Below are positions 1-5,481 of a stretch of 8,225 nt of DNA, in pieces (the stretch's first letter is position 1; each line of letters starts with the position of its first letter). The notes under the pieces were generated by a model. That model worked only from the letters and a program-made list of their open reading frames with translations, made no database searches and was not told where the DNA came from. The position numbers and the translations under genes were made by a program. Source of the DNA: Nitrospinota bacterium (GTDB lineage: Bacteria > Nitrospinota > Nitrospinia > UBA9942); the NCBI GenBank assembly GCA_003489165.1, contig DNJG01000156.1, positions 7,326 to 15,550 on the forward strand. Direction: 5' to 3'.

Positions 1-2
1 AA

Positions 3-1415
3 TTAAATATCAAAGTAGAGGCCAAATTCGTATGGATGAGGCCTTAACCTCATCTGATTTACCTCTTTCTCCCTCTTATACTCAAGCCACATATCAATGG
101 CATCCTGAGTAAATACATCTCCCTTTAACAGGAAGTCCTGGTCTTTCTCAAGTGCATCAAGTGCATCCTCCAATGAACCCGGGAGGGATGGGACATTCTT
201 CAACTCTTCAGGTCCCAATGCGTATATATCCTTATCCAGAGGCTCACCGGGGTCAATCTTATTCTGCACGCCGTCAAGCCCTGCCAGAAGCATTGCTGCA
301 AACGCAAGATAACCGTTGCATGACGGGTCGGGGAATCTTACCTCAACCCTCTTCGCCTTCGGACTTGGTGAATACATCGGAACTCTGACACTCGCACTCC
401 TGTTTCTGCTTGAATATGCGAGATTAACGGGTGCCTCAAATCCTGGAACGAGTCTCTTATATGAATTGGTTGTAGGTGCCACTATCGCAGCAAGGGCATG
501 TGCATGTTTTAATATGCCGCCTATATAATAGAGTGCCAGCTGACTTAAGCCCCCGTAGGCATTCCCCGCAAATAATGGTTTTCCGCCCTTCCATAAACTC
601 TGATGTGTATGCATACCTGAGCCGTTATCATTCCATATAGGCTTCGGCATGAATGTAGCAGTCTTATTATTTCTCCTTGCTACATTCTTTACTATATACT
701 TATACCACATGAGATTGTCAGCGCATTTTGTAAGAGGTGCAAACCTCATATCAATCTCGCACTGGCCAGCAGTGGCAACCTCATGGTGCTGACATTCAAT
801 ATCTATCCCGATTGCCATCATGGTTAATGACATCTCTGCCCTGATATCCATAAGGCTGTCTGTTGGCGGGACAGGGAAATACCCTTCCTTATATCTTGGC
901 TTATAACCGAGATTCGGGTTCTCCTCTTTGCCTGAGTTCCATTTCCCCTCTTTAGAATCAATAAAGTAATAGCTGCACTGCTCCTTAGTATCATATCTTA
1001 TATCATCAAATATGAAGAACTCTGCCTCTGGTCCCATATAGGATGTGTCTGCAATGCCTGTGGACTTAAGATAAGCCTCAGCCTTCTGGGCAATGTATCG
1101 CGGGTCTCTGCTGTATCTCTCCTTGGTTATCGGGTCAACTACATTGCATATCATGGAGAGTGTAGGCTCCTTCGTAAATGGGTCCATAACAGCTGTTGCA
1201 GGGTCTGGAATGAGAAGCATATCGCTGGCATGTATTGGCTGCCATCCCCTTATTGACGAGCCGTCAAATCCAAATCCATTTTCAAATGAGCTTTCTTCCA
1301 ATTGCGGTATTGGAAATGAGGTATGCTGCCATATACCAGGGAAATCCATAAACTTCAAATCAAGCATCTTTGCATTATTTTTCTTTGAAAACTCTAAAAC
1401 CTCTTTTGGTGTCAT
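3..1415 (-). CDS. glnA: Type I glutamine synthetase (GSI-beta-like)
   Basis: Makes glutamine from glutamate, ammonium and ATP in the cytoplasm; it is the assimilation step that follows the Amt transporter encoded upstream. The 470-residue length matches the dodecameric GSI family. Visible signatures are FDGSSI (50-55), MGPEAEFFIFD (127-137, metal-binding Glu130/Glu132), HHEVATAGQCEID (210-222, Glu212/Glu220), NGSGMHTHQSLW (264-275, His269/His271), NRSASVRVP (338-346) and VEVRFPDPS (357-365). Tyr398 in DIYALGPEE aligns by context with the tyrosine adenylylated by GlnE in enteric GS, so adenylylation control is possible but not shown. The start is supported by GGAGG four bases upstream (1420-1424). 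The stop codon lies at the window edge, so the gene is complete. It is separated from amt by 476 bp and probably has its own promoter. Confidence 0.98.
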   Translation of the reverse strand: MTPKEVLEFSKKNNAKMLDLKFMDFPGIWQHTSFPIPQLEESSFENGFGFDGSSIRGWQPIHASDMLLIPDPATAVMDPFTKEPTLSMICNVVDPITKERYSRDPRYIAQKAEAYLKSTGIADTSYMGPEAEFFIFDDIRYDTKEQCSYYFIDSKEGKWNSGKEENPNLGYKPRYKEGYFPVPPTDSLMDIRAEMSLTMMAIGIDIECQHHEVATAGQCEIDMRFAPLTKCADNLMWYKYIVKNVARRNNKTATFMPKPIWNDNGSGMHTHQSLWKGGKPLFAGNAYGGLSQLALYYIGGILKHAHALAAIVAPTTNSYKRLVPGFEAPVNLAYSSRNRSASVRVPMYSPSPKAKRVEVRFPDPSCNGYLAFAAMLLAGLDGVQNKIDPGEPLDKDIYALGPEELKNVPSLPGSLEDALDALEKDQDFLLKGDVFTQDAIDMWLEYKREKEVNQMRLRPHPYEFGLYFDI

Positions 1416-1451
1416 AAATCCTCCCTCAAATTAAATTAAAAAATTGACTAT

Positions 1452-1472
1452 TGAAAACTGAAAACTGAAAAT
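1452..1472. repeat. Heptamer tandem array TGAAAAC x3
   Basis: Two perfect copies of TGAAAAC and a third ending in T lie between the orphan Shine-Dalgarno and the working ribosome binding site of glnA, inside the predicted leader. It belongs to the set of unrelated 7-bp arrays found in most gaps of this window. Confidence 0.7.
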
Positions 1473-1479
1473 TTGCTGT

Positions 1480-1491
1480 ATCACCTCCTTA
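1480..1491 (-). promoter_or_regulatory. Orphan perfect Shine-Dalgarno in the glnA leader
   Basis: The minus strand reads TAAGGAGGTGAT, an essentially full complement of the 16S rRNA 3' end. No ATG or TTG follows at a usable distance, and the only GTG lies inside the motif. It sits 65 bp upstream of the glnA start, which has its own weaker GGAGG. It may be the remnant of an older translation start separated from its gene when the neighbouring heptamer array was inserted, or a ribosome-standby or regulatory site. Confidence 0.4.
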
Positions 1492-1551
1492 TATTACAGA
1501 TATAGTATTTTAAATTAGGGAAAGAGTTTAAAATAATTTCTCAAAGGCAGG

Positions 1552-1580
1552 TTTATAACATATATTATTCTGGAATGCAA
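1552..1580 (-). promoter_or_regulatory. Putative sigma-70 promoter of glnA with extended -10
   Basis: On the minus strand TTGCAT (1575-1580) is followed by exactly 17 bases and then TATAAA (1552-1557), preceded by TGT, giving the extended -10 form TG-N-TATAAA. The -35 box is weak (three of six), which is usual with an extended -10. Transcription would start near 1545, leaving a leader of about 130 nt before the glnA start codon. No convincing sigma-54 site was seen upstream of glnA. Confidence 0.5.
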
Positions 1581-1648
1581 TTTTTTATTAACAAACCTCT
1601 CCCCTTATTCCCACCTGAACTGAAAAATAAAAAACAAAGACTTAATGA

Positions 1649-1716
1649 AACCACAGATACACACAGATATTTTTAAAAAATTTTAAACCTGTGTTTATCT
1701 GTGTTCATCTGTGGTT
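1649..1716. repeat. Inverted repeat of CACAGAT units (10-bp period)
   Basis: The left arm (1649-1669) and right arm (1696-1716) are 21 bp each and match in inverted orientation with two mismatches around CACAGAT cores. The right half shows three units with a period near 10 bp. The loop is AT-rich. The element could form a cruciform or RNA hairpin but has no protein-coding character. A similarly built element with CACGAAT units lies at 5332-5449. Confidence 0.75.
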
Positions 1717-1753
1717 ATTTTTATATTTTCTTTGCTCAAAAAAATAAAAACAT

Positions 1754-1783
1754 TTGACAATCGTATATTCTTATGTAATTAAT
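1754..1783 (+). promoter_or_regulatory. Putative promoter of a plus-strand small RNA
   Basis: A perfect -35 hexamer TTGACA (1754-1759) is followed after 18 bp by ATTAAT (1778-1783, four of six to TATAAT). The predicted start lies about seven bases on, at 1790, exactly where the closing stem of the structured element begins. The -10 is weak, so the call rests on position as much as on sequence. Confidence 0.4.
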
Positions 1784-1789
1784 ATCCTT

Positions 1790-1872
1790 AGGGCAAGTCG
1801 GACAAACGGCAGTAGTAGGTGGGTTTGGGGAACTACTTAAGCCTTATAATCCTGACTTGCCCTTTTCTATTT
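1790..1872 (+). ncRNA. Candidate structured small RNA between amt and glnA
   Basis: The closing stem pairs 1790-1801 (AGGGCAAGUCGG) with 1851-1862 (CUGACUUGCCCU) over 12 bp with a single G-U. Inside it, GGC (1808-1810) pairs with GCC (1841-1843), and AGUAGU (1811-1816) pairs with ACUACU (1832-1837), capped by a G-rich 15-nt loop. The strand continues with UUUCUAUUUC, so the closing stem could act as an intrinsic terminator. A TTGACA box lies upstream at the right distance. The RNA would run convergent to amt and end about 20 bp from its stop codon. I do not recognise the family. Read on the minus strand, the stem could instead mark the end of the amt transcript, but no U-run follows on that side. 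Confidence 0.45.
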
Positions 1873-1891
1873 CAATTCTATATCCTACAAC

Positions 1892-3307
1892 TTAAACAAT
1901 ACCTCTTGTAGAACTTGTCCCAACAAAATCAGGATAAGCCTGCATTCCGTGCTCGCCAATATCAAGTCCCTCACGCTCCTCATCTTCTTCTACTCTTAAA
2001 CCCATGACAGACTTTATAACAAGCCAAACTATCAAGCTGACTACTACCACATAGACACCTACAGCCACCACACCTTTAATCTGTGAAATAAGCTGGGCTA
2101 TACCACCGCCATAGAATAATCCTGTAATGCCACCACTGACATTTGCAGCAAACAATCCTAAAGAGAGGGTGCCCCATATACCATTGACAAGATGGACAGA
2201 AATAGCGCCTACAGGGTCATCTACCTTTACCTTATCAAAAAATAGGACTGCATAGACTACCAGTATGCCTGCCACAGTACCTATAATAAGCGAGCCAAAA
2301 GGGGTTACCCAGTTGCATGGGGCTGTAATCGCCACCAGGCCTGCAAGAATACCGTTTAGAGCCATACTGAGGTCAGGCTTGCCAAGCATCAGATAAGCGG
2401 CAAAAGTGGCTGCTACCCCTCCAACCGCCCCTGCTATACAAGTATTTATAGTAACCCTGGCAATAGCATCAGGGTCAGCAGCCATTGTGCTGCCAGGATT
2501 AAAACCAAACCAGCCAAACCACAGGACGAACATTCCGAGTGTCGCCATACCCATATCATGACCGGGGATAGCATTGACCTTGCCATCCTTTGTATATTTT
2601 CCAATTCTAGGCCCCAGTAAAATCGCTCCTATTAATGCAGCCCAGCCGCCGATACTGTGAACAACTGTAGATCCTGCAAAATCAAGGAATGGGGTTTTCA
2701 TTGTAGCAAGCCATCCTCCTCCCCATATCCAATGCCCTGCTACAGGATATATGACTATAGCCATAGCAACAGAAAAAGCAAAAAAGGAAAAATATTTTAT
2801 CCTCTCAGCAACTGCCCCTGATACAATTGTTGCAGCAGTTCCGGCAAAAACAAGTTGGAATATAAATTTTGCATAGAGAGGAACTCCTGTCCAGTTTAGC
2901 GAAGCAAAGACTCCCTGATAGGCATCTCCGGTGGCAGGACTATTGTCTGCCCCATAGAGCATCCACCCCGATGCACCAAAAAATGGACTACCATTACCAA
3001 ACATAATGCCAAATCCGATAAACCAAAAAAAGACAGTGGTAACACAGAAGACTATGACATTTTTTGATAGGATATTTACAGCATTTTTTGAACGGCATAA
3101 GCCTGTCTCCACCATCCCAAAACCCAGATTCATAAAGAACACCAGAAAGGCAGTAATAAGAACCCAGACCGTATCTGCGGCAAATTTGGCATCCCATGAT
3201 GGTGCCGCTGGTGCCGATGCAGCCTCTTCGGCAAAAACTCCTGCAACACTAAAAGTTGTCAGTGCTAACAAAATAAGCACTACATAAAAATACTTTTTTA
3301 TAACCAT
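1892..3307 (-). CDS. amt: Ammonium transporter Amt
   Basis: Inner-membrane channel for ammonium, trimeric in this family and gated by P-II. The product has 471 residues: a cleavable signal peptide (about 1-26, ending GVFA) and then about 11 membrane helices. Key features are the FQLVFAG segment with pore phenylalanines (about 149-154), GHWIWGGGWL (191-200), DFAGSTVVH with Asp209 and the first pore His217, and VHLVNGIWGT with the second pore His372. The C-tail GLDIGEHGMQAYPDF (447-461) is the conserved part that contacts P-II. I chose the ATG at 3307, which follows GGGGGGA (3315-3321) and starts a normal signal peptide. The frame stays open to an ATG at 3406, but those extra 33 residues are encoded by a palindromic repeat and overlap glnB, so they are rejected. 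The P-II gene lies directly upstream, the classic glnK-amtB pairing. Confidence 0.97.
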   Translation of the reverse strand: MVIKKYFYVVLILLALTTFSVAGVFAEEAASAPAAPSWDAKFAADTVWVLITAFLVFFMNLGFGMVETGLCRSKNAVNILSKNVIVFCVTTVFFWFIGFGIMFGNGSPFFGASGWMLYGADNSPATGDAYQGVFASLNWTGVPLYAKFIFQLVFAGTAATIVSGAVAERIKYFSFFAFSVAMAIVIYPVAGHWIWGGGWLATMKTPFLDFAGSTVVHSIGGWAALIGAILLGPRIGKYTKDGKVNAIPGHDMGMATLGMFVLWFGWFGFNPGSTMAADPDAIARVTINTCIAGAVGGVAATFAAYLMLGKPDLSMALNGILAGLVAITAPCNWVTPFGSLIIGTVAGILVVYAVLFFDKVKVDDPVGAISVHLVNGIWGTLSLGLFAANVSGGITGLFYGGGIAQLISQIKGVVAVGVYVVVVSLIVWLVIKSVMGLRVEEDEEREGLDIGEHGMQAYPDFVGTSSTRGIV

Positions 3308-3327
3308 TTTTAAATCCCCCCTTTTCA

Positions 3328-3396
3328 ATTGCAGATTTCGGAATGCGGAATGCGGATTTAATTTAATTCCGCAATCTGCAATCCACATTCTGCATT
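3328..3396. repeat. Inverted repeat of AATGCGG/ATTGCAG heptamers
   Basis: The left arm (about 3328-3362) reads as 7-bp units ATTGCAG, ATTTCGG, AATGCGG, AATGCGG, and the right arm (about 3363-3396) holds related units in inverted orientation with a few mismatches. It fills nearly all of the gap between glnB and amt and reaches the glnB stop codon. In the mRNA it could fold into a long imperfect hairpin just upstream of the amt ribosome binding site, which could affect the expression ratio of the two genes. Confidence 0.7.
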
Positions 3397-3734
3397 TAGA
3401 TTGCATCTTTTCCTCTCTCTCCTGTCCTTATCCTGATTGCATCTTCAAGATTAGATACGAATATTTTTCCATCCCCTATCCTGCCTGTCTTTGCAGTATT
3501 CATGATGGTATTAATCACCTTTTCTGCCAAATCATCAGTAACAATAATCTCAAGCTTTACCTTTGGCAGGAAATCAACCACATATTCTGCACCACGATAA
3601 AGCTCTGTATGCCCCTTCTGCCTTCCAAATCCCTTTACCTCACTGACTGTTATCCCCTGAATACCTGCCTTATTAAGCTCATCCTTAACCTCATCCAACT
3701 TAAAAGGCTTAATAATCGCCTCAATCTTTTTCAT
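3396..3734 (-). CDS. glnB: Nitrogen regulatory protein P-II (GlnB/GlnK family)
   Basis: Small trimeric cytoplasmic sensor of 2-oxoglutarate, ATP/ADP and, through uridylylation, glutamine. It controls Amt and, in many bacteria, GS adenylylation and NtrB. With the ATG at 3734 the protein is 112 residues, the usual length, and Tyr51 in RGAEY is the standard T-loop uridylylation site. The family hallmarks VKGFGRQKGHTELYRGAEY (35-53), TGRIGDGKIF (B-loop) and RIRTGERG (C-terminal) are intact. The start follows GGAGGTG (3741-3747) by six bases. A GTG at 3743 in the same frame lies inside that Shine-Dalgarno and is not the start. The next gene downstream is amt, so a GlnK role is likely. The symbol glnB is used generically, because sequence alone does not separate GlnB from GlnK. 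Confidence 0.97.
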   Translation of the reverse strand: MKKIEAIIKPFKLDEVKDELNKAGIQGITVSEVKGFGRQKGHTELYRGAEYVVDFLPKVKLEIIVTDDLAEKVINTIMNTAKTGRIGDGKIFVSNLEDAIRIRTGERGKDAI

Positions 3735-3768
3735 TTTTTTCACCTCCCTTTTTTCACCCTCACCCTAA

Positions 3769-3791
3769 CCCTCTCCCATTAAGGGAGAGGG
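3769..3791. repeat. REP-like palindrome between porin and glnB
   Basis: CCCTCTCCC (3769-3777) and GGGAGAGGG (3783-3791) form a perfect 9-bp stem with loop ATTAA. It is preceded by CACCCTCACCCTAA, a sequence style typical of REP elements seen in many bacterial genomes. On the plus strand the stem is followed by AGTTTTT, which looks like a terminator, but no plus-strand gene precedes it. For the minus-strand operon it may instead stabilise or attenuate mRNA between the two genes. Confidence 0.6.
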
Positions 3792-3820
3792 AGTTTTTAA
3801 CTTTTTAGAGTTCGTCAATC

Positions 3821-4936
3821 TTAAAAGTAGAAGAACATATTTATAGCCACTGTATCCTGCCCCTTTTCACTTGCCGCATTACTTCCTTTGTCAAATACCT
3901 TCTGGTCAGATACATCATGTCTGTATTCGGGTCTTATAACCAAATTCTTCTTAATAGTAAATTCAGGTGTGATTGTAATCTCCGTCATCTCCTGCTTTAC
4001 CCCTGTCCTTGCCCCATCATTATCACTGAATGTCTCTGCCCTGATATTAATGGCATATCTATCACTGGCAGCATATCTGATAGCACCTGCAAGTCCTGAC
4101 CATTTACTGTCTCCATTTGCAGTCACAACATTATTCGGGTCCTTCTGCTCACTCCCATTAACATAATCAAAGTTAAGTGTTAGTTTCTCTAATAGAGTTA
4201 CAGTTAAATTTGCATTAGCTACACTTCTTATATTGCTCTCATTATTATTCTGTTCAGGACCACTCATGTATTTGAGATTCAGCATGGTATTTTCTATAGG
4301 TGTCAATATCAGATGGGCGCAATAGCTCTTTGCCTTATTATTATCCACAACATTGTCCCATCCATTTAAAATCTGTCCCATGACAGTAGCCATATCATTG
4401 AACTTATATGTTGCCCTGAGTCCAGTATGGGTAAAAGGAATGGTGTAATAAAAGAGTAATGAACGGGAGTAATTGTAATTCCATGCATCGTACCCCTCAA
4501 TAACCTCTGCCCCCATCTCTGTAATGAATTTACCCATATCAAGTGTAAGTCCGCTTCCTATAGGTGCAACATATCGGACATAAGCCTGCTGGACATCAAA
4601 ATCATTGCTCTGGGCTACCCCTGTAGAGTGAATAGCAGCCGGTATTGTATAACCATACATAATATCTGTCCTGAAGCCGATGTTACTCTCCTCAGTTGCC
4701 TCCTTCTGAAAAACAAGCTCGGCAACATCCACATTAAAACCATTCGCATTCATATTGAAGGGACGATAATTAACCATCCTTGTATCCGGGTCGTTAAGAT
4801 TATGGTTATATGCTGTAGAAACAAATCCATTAACCTTCACATCCTTTAAAATATCACCTGCATCCTCTGCCCTTGAAATACCAGAAAACGAAAGACAAAA
4901 CATACTAACAATTACAAAAATCTTTAACTTTTTCAT
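3821..4936 (-). CDS. Outer-membrane beta-barrel porin, BBP2/OmpL-like
   Basis: Probable 371-residue outer-membrane porin. Residues 1-23 form a signal peptide (ending SRA before EDAG), alternating beta-strand patterns fill the rest, and the chain ends in the aromatic series MFFYF with C-terminal Phe, the Bam recognition signature. The stretch LDMGKFITEMGAEVIEGYDAWNYN (132-155) leading into NYSRSLLFYYTIPFTHTGLR (155-174) is the pattern I associate with the putative beta-barrel porin-2 (OmpL-like) family. The start follows AAGGAGG (4944-4950) by seven bases. The gene begins 14 bp after the HTH gene stop and lies upstream of glnB-amt, all apparently behind one sigma-54 promoter. That suggests a porin used under nitrogen limitation, perhaps for ammonium, urea or another small nitrogen source. 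The substrate is inferred from context only. Confidence 0.85.
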   Translation of the reverse strand: MKKLKIFVIVSMFCLSFSGISRAEDAGDILKDVKVNGFVSTAYNHNLNDPDTRMVNYRPFNMNANGFNVDVAELVFQKEATEESNIGFRTDIMYGYTIPAAIHSTGVAQSNDFDVQQAYVRYVAPIGSGLTLDMGKFITEMGAEVIEGYDAWNYNYSRSLLFYYTIPFTHTGLRATYKFNDMATVMGQILNGWDNVVDNNKAKSYCAHLILTPIENTMLNLKYMSGPEQNNNESNIRSVANANLTVTLLEKLTLNFDYVNGSEQKDPNNVVTANGDSKWSGLAGAIRYAASDRYAINIRAETFSDNDGARTGVKQEMTEITITPEFTIKKNLVIRPEYRHDVSDQKVFDKGSNAASEKGQDTVAINMFFYF

Positions 4937-4950
4937 TAAATTTCCTCCTT

Positions 4951-5142
4951 TCAGTTAACCGAACTTTTAAGCCTCTTTACCTTTTCAATTACTACCCTTG
5001 ATTTTGGCAGGCAATCCCCCCTTTCCCATCTGGAAACTGTGGTTACTGTAACTCCAATCCTCCTCGCAAATTCTTCCTGTGTAATCCCCAGCTTCTCCCT
5101 TATATTTTTTATGTCTTCTCTTTTAATCATCTGTATATACAT
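4951..5142 (-). CDS. Small XRE/Cro-type helix-turn-helix regulator
   Basis: A DNA-binding protein that is a single HTH_3 domain with no sensor domain. It has 63 residues from the ATG at 5142, or 59 from the ATG at 5130. The core IREKLGITQEEFARRIGVTV (14-33) continuing into TTVSRWERGDCLPK is a clean match to the family, with recognition helix around VTTVSRWERG. The stop is followed directly by the porin Shine-Dalgarno, so the two genes are co-transcribed. Neither candidate start has a clear Shine-Dalgarno. If the sigma-54 promoter at 5146-5162 is real, its start near 5135 excludes the upstream ATG and leaves the second ATG with a leader of about five bases, nearly leaderless. It may autoregulate the operon; no operator was identified. 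Confidence 0.85.
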   Translation of the reverse strand: MYIQMIKREDIKNIREKLGITQEEFARRIGVTVTTVSRWERGDCLPKSRVVIEKVKRLKSSVN

Positions 5143-5145
5143 ATG

Positions 5146-5162
5146 AGCAAATGGTATGCCAA
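5146..5162 (-). promoter_or_regulatory. Sigma-54 (-24/-12) promoter of the HTH-porin-glnB-amt operon
   Basis: The minus strand reads TTGGCATACCATTTGCT. Against the sigma-54 consensus YTGGCACGRNNNTTGCW it keeps TTGGCA and TTGCT, with GG (-24) and GC (-12) ten bases apart as required; only the central CGR is lost. Transcription would start near 5135. RpoN control fits a P-II/Amt operon. I saw no clear NtrC palindrome upstream, but heptamer arrays occupy the region where an enhancer would lie. Confidence 0.7.
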
Positions 5163-5166
5163 ATAA

Positions 5167-5201
5167 GATTGAAGATTGAAGATTGAAGATTGAAGATTGA
5201 A
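5167..5201. repeat. Heptamer tandem array GATTGAA x5
   Basis: Five perfect 7-bp copies begin five bases upstream of the sigma-54 promoter, covering roughly -32 to -66 relative to the predicted start. They may space or bend DNA between an activator and the polymerase, or may be neutral. Confidence 0.9.
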
Positions 5202-5236
5202 AACTTATTGATTTGGTTAGGGAAAATAATTTATTT

Positions 5237-5264
5237 GGTCAGTGGTCAGTGGTCAGTGGTCAGC
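5237..5264. repeat. Heptamer tandem array GGTCAGT x4
   Basis: Three perfect copies and one ending in C. The unit is unrelated to the neighbouring GATTGAA array. It lies about 100-130 bp upstream of the predicted sigma-54 start, the distance at which enhancer sites usually occur. Confidence 0.9.
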
Positions 5265-5331
5265 AGTATTATGCTATATATTTAAGCAGAGGGTAATTTT
5301 TATGCCTAATTTTGTGGCAGAACAAAGACTT

Positions 5332-5449
5332 GAACACGAATAACACGAATGGGACAAATTACACGAATAACTACTAATTACAGAAAATATTTTTACTTTT
5401 AATTTTAGTTTTTATTCGTGCCATTCGTATATTCGTGAAATTCGTGTTC
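5332..5449. repeat. Long inverted repeat of CACGAAT units (about 9-bp period)
   Basis: The left arm (about 5332-5370) contains three CACGAAT copies and the right arm (about 5412-5449) the inverted equivalents (ATTCGTG), separated by an AT-rich loop of about 41 bp. Arms agree best at their outer ends (GAACACGAAT against ATTCGTGTTC). It is built like the element at 1649-1716, and AACAAAGACTT occurs just left of both (1633-1643 and 5321-5331). It lies downstream of the SPFH gene and could end or stabilise that transcript. Confidence 0.75.
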
Positions 5450-5481
5450 CAGAATTTTATAATTTCCTATATTTTGAAATA

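Larger units (their letters stand above)
1416..1891. other. Amt-glnA intergenic region (476 bp), no protein gene
   Basis: From high to low coordinates it holds the candidate plus-strand small RNA and its promoter (1872-1754), an AT-rich stretch, the CACAGAT inverted repeat (1716-1649), a pyrimidine-rich stretch, the putative glnA promoter (1580-1552), the orphan Shine-Dalgarno (1491-1480), the TGAAAAC array (1472-1452) and the glnA ribosome binding site (1424-1420). No reading frame with a start codon and coding character was found. Confidence 0.7.
5143..5481. other. SPFH-HTH intergenic region (339 bp), no protein gene
   Basis: It contains the CACGAAT inverted repeat, then about 70 bp of AT-rich DNA, the GGTCAGT and GATTGAA heptamer arrays, and the sigma-54 promoter next to the HTH gene. 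No convincing reading frame is present. The region separates the cytochrome block from the nitrogen-uptake operon. Confidence 0.7.

Noticed and set aside
1474..1490. Sigma-54-like GG-N10-GC spacing upstream of glnA
   Set aside because: Only the GG and GC match. The flanking TGGCA and TTGC bases are absent, and the motif is better explained as a Shine-Dalgarno sequence.
1779..1916. Open plus-strand frame reading LGQVGQTAVVGGFGELLKPY and onward
   Set aside because: It looks protein-like but has no start codon, begins just after a stop, and coincides with strong RNA base pairing, so a structured RNA explains it better. A decayed gene fragment cannot be excluded.
3006..3287. Plus-strand open frame opposite the amt 5' end (93 codons)
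   Set aside because: Shadow of the conserved Amt reading frame, with no ribosome binding site or recognisable domain.
3308..3406. N-terminal 33-residue extension of Amt from an upstream ATG
   Set aside because: It is encoded by a palindromic repeat, overlaps the glnB stop and has no ribosome binding site. The internal ATG at 3307 has a purine-rich site and begins a standard signal peptide.
3735..3743. GTG start adding three residues to P-II
   Set aside because: The GTG is part of the Shine-Dalgarno GGAGGTG for the ATG at 3734. The ATG start gives exactly 112 residues and puts the T-loop tyrosine at 51.
5167..5264. CRISPR-like array
   Set aside because: Units are 7 bp, directly adjacent without spacers, and of two different sequences; no cas genes are present.
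5240..5330. NtrC-type enhancer palindrome upstream of the sigma-54 promoter
   Set aside because: No GCAC-N-GTGC-like palindrome was found by eye; the GGTCAGT repeats do not resemble the known NtrC site.
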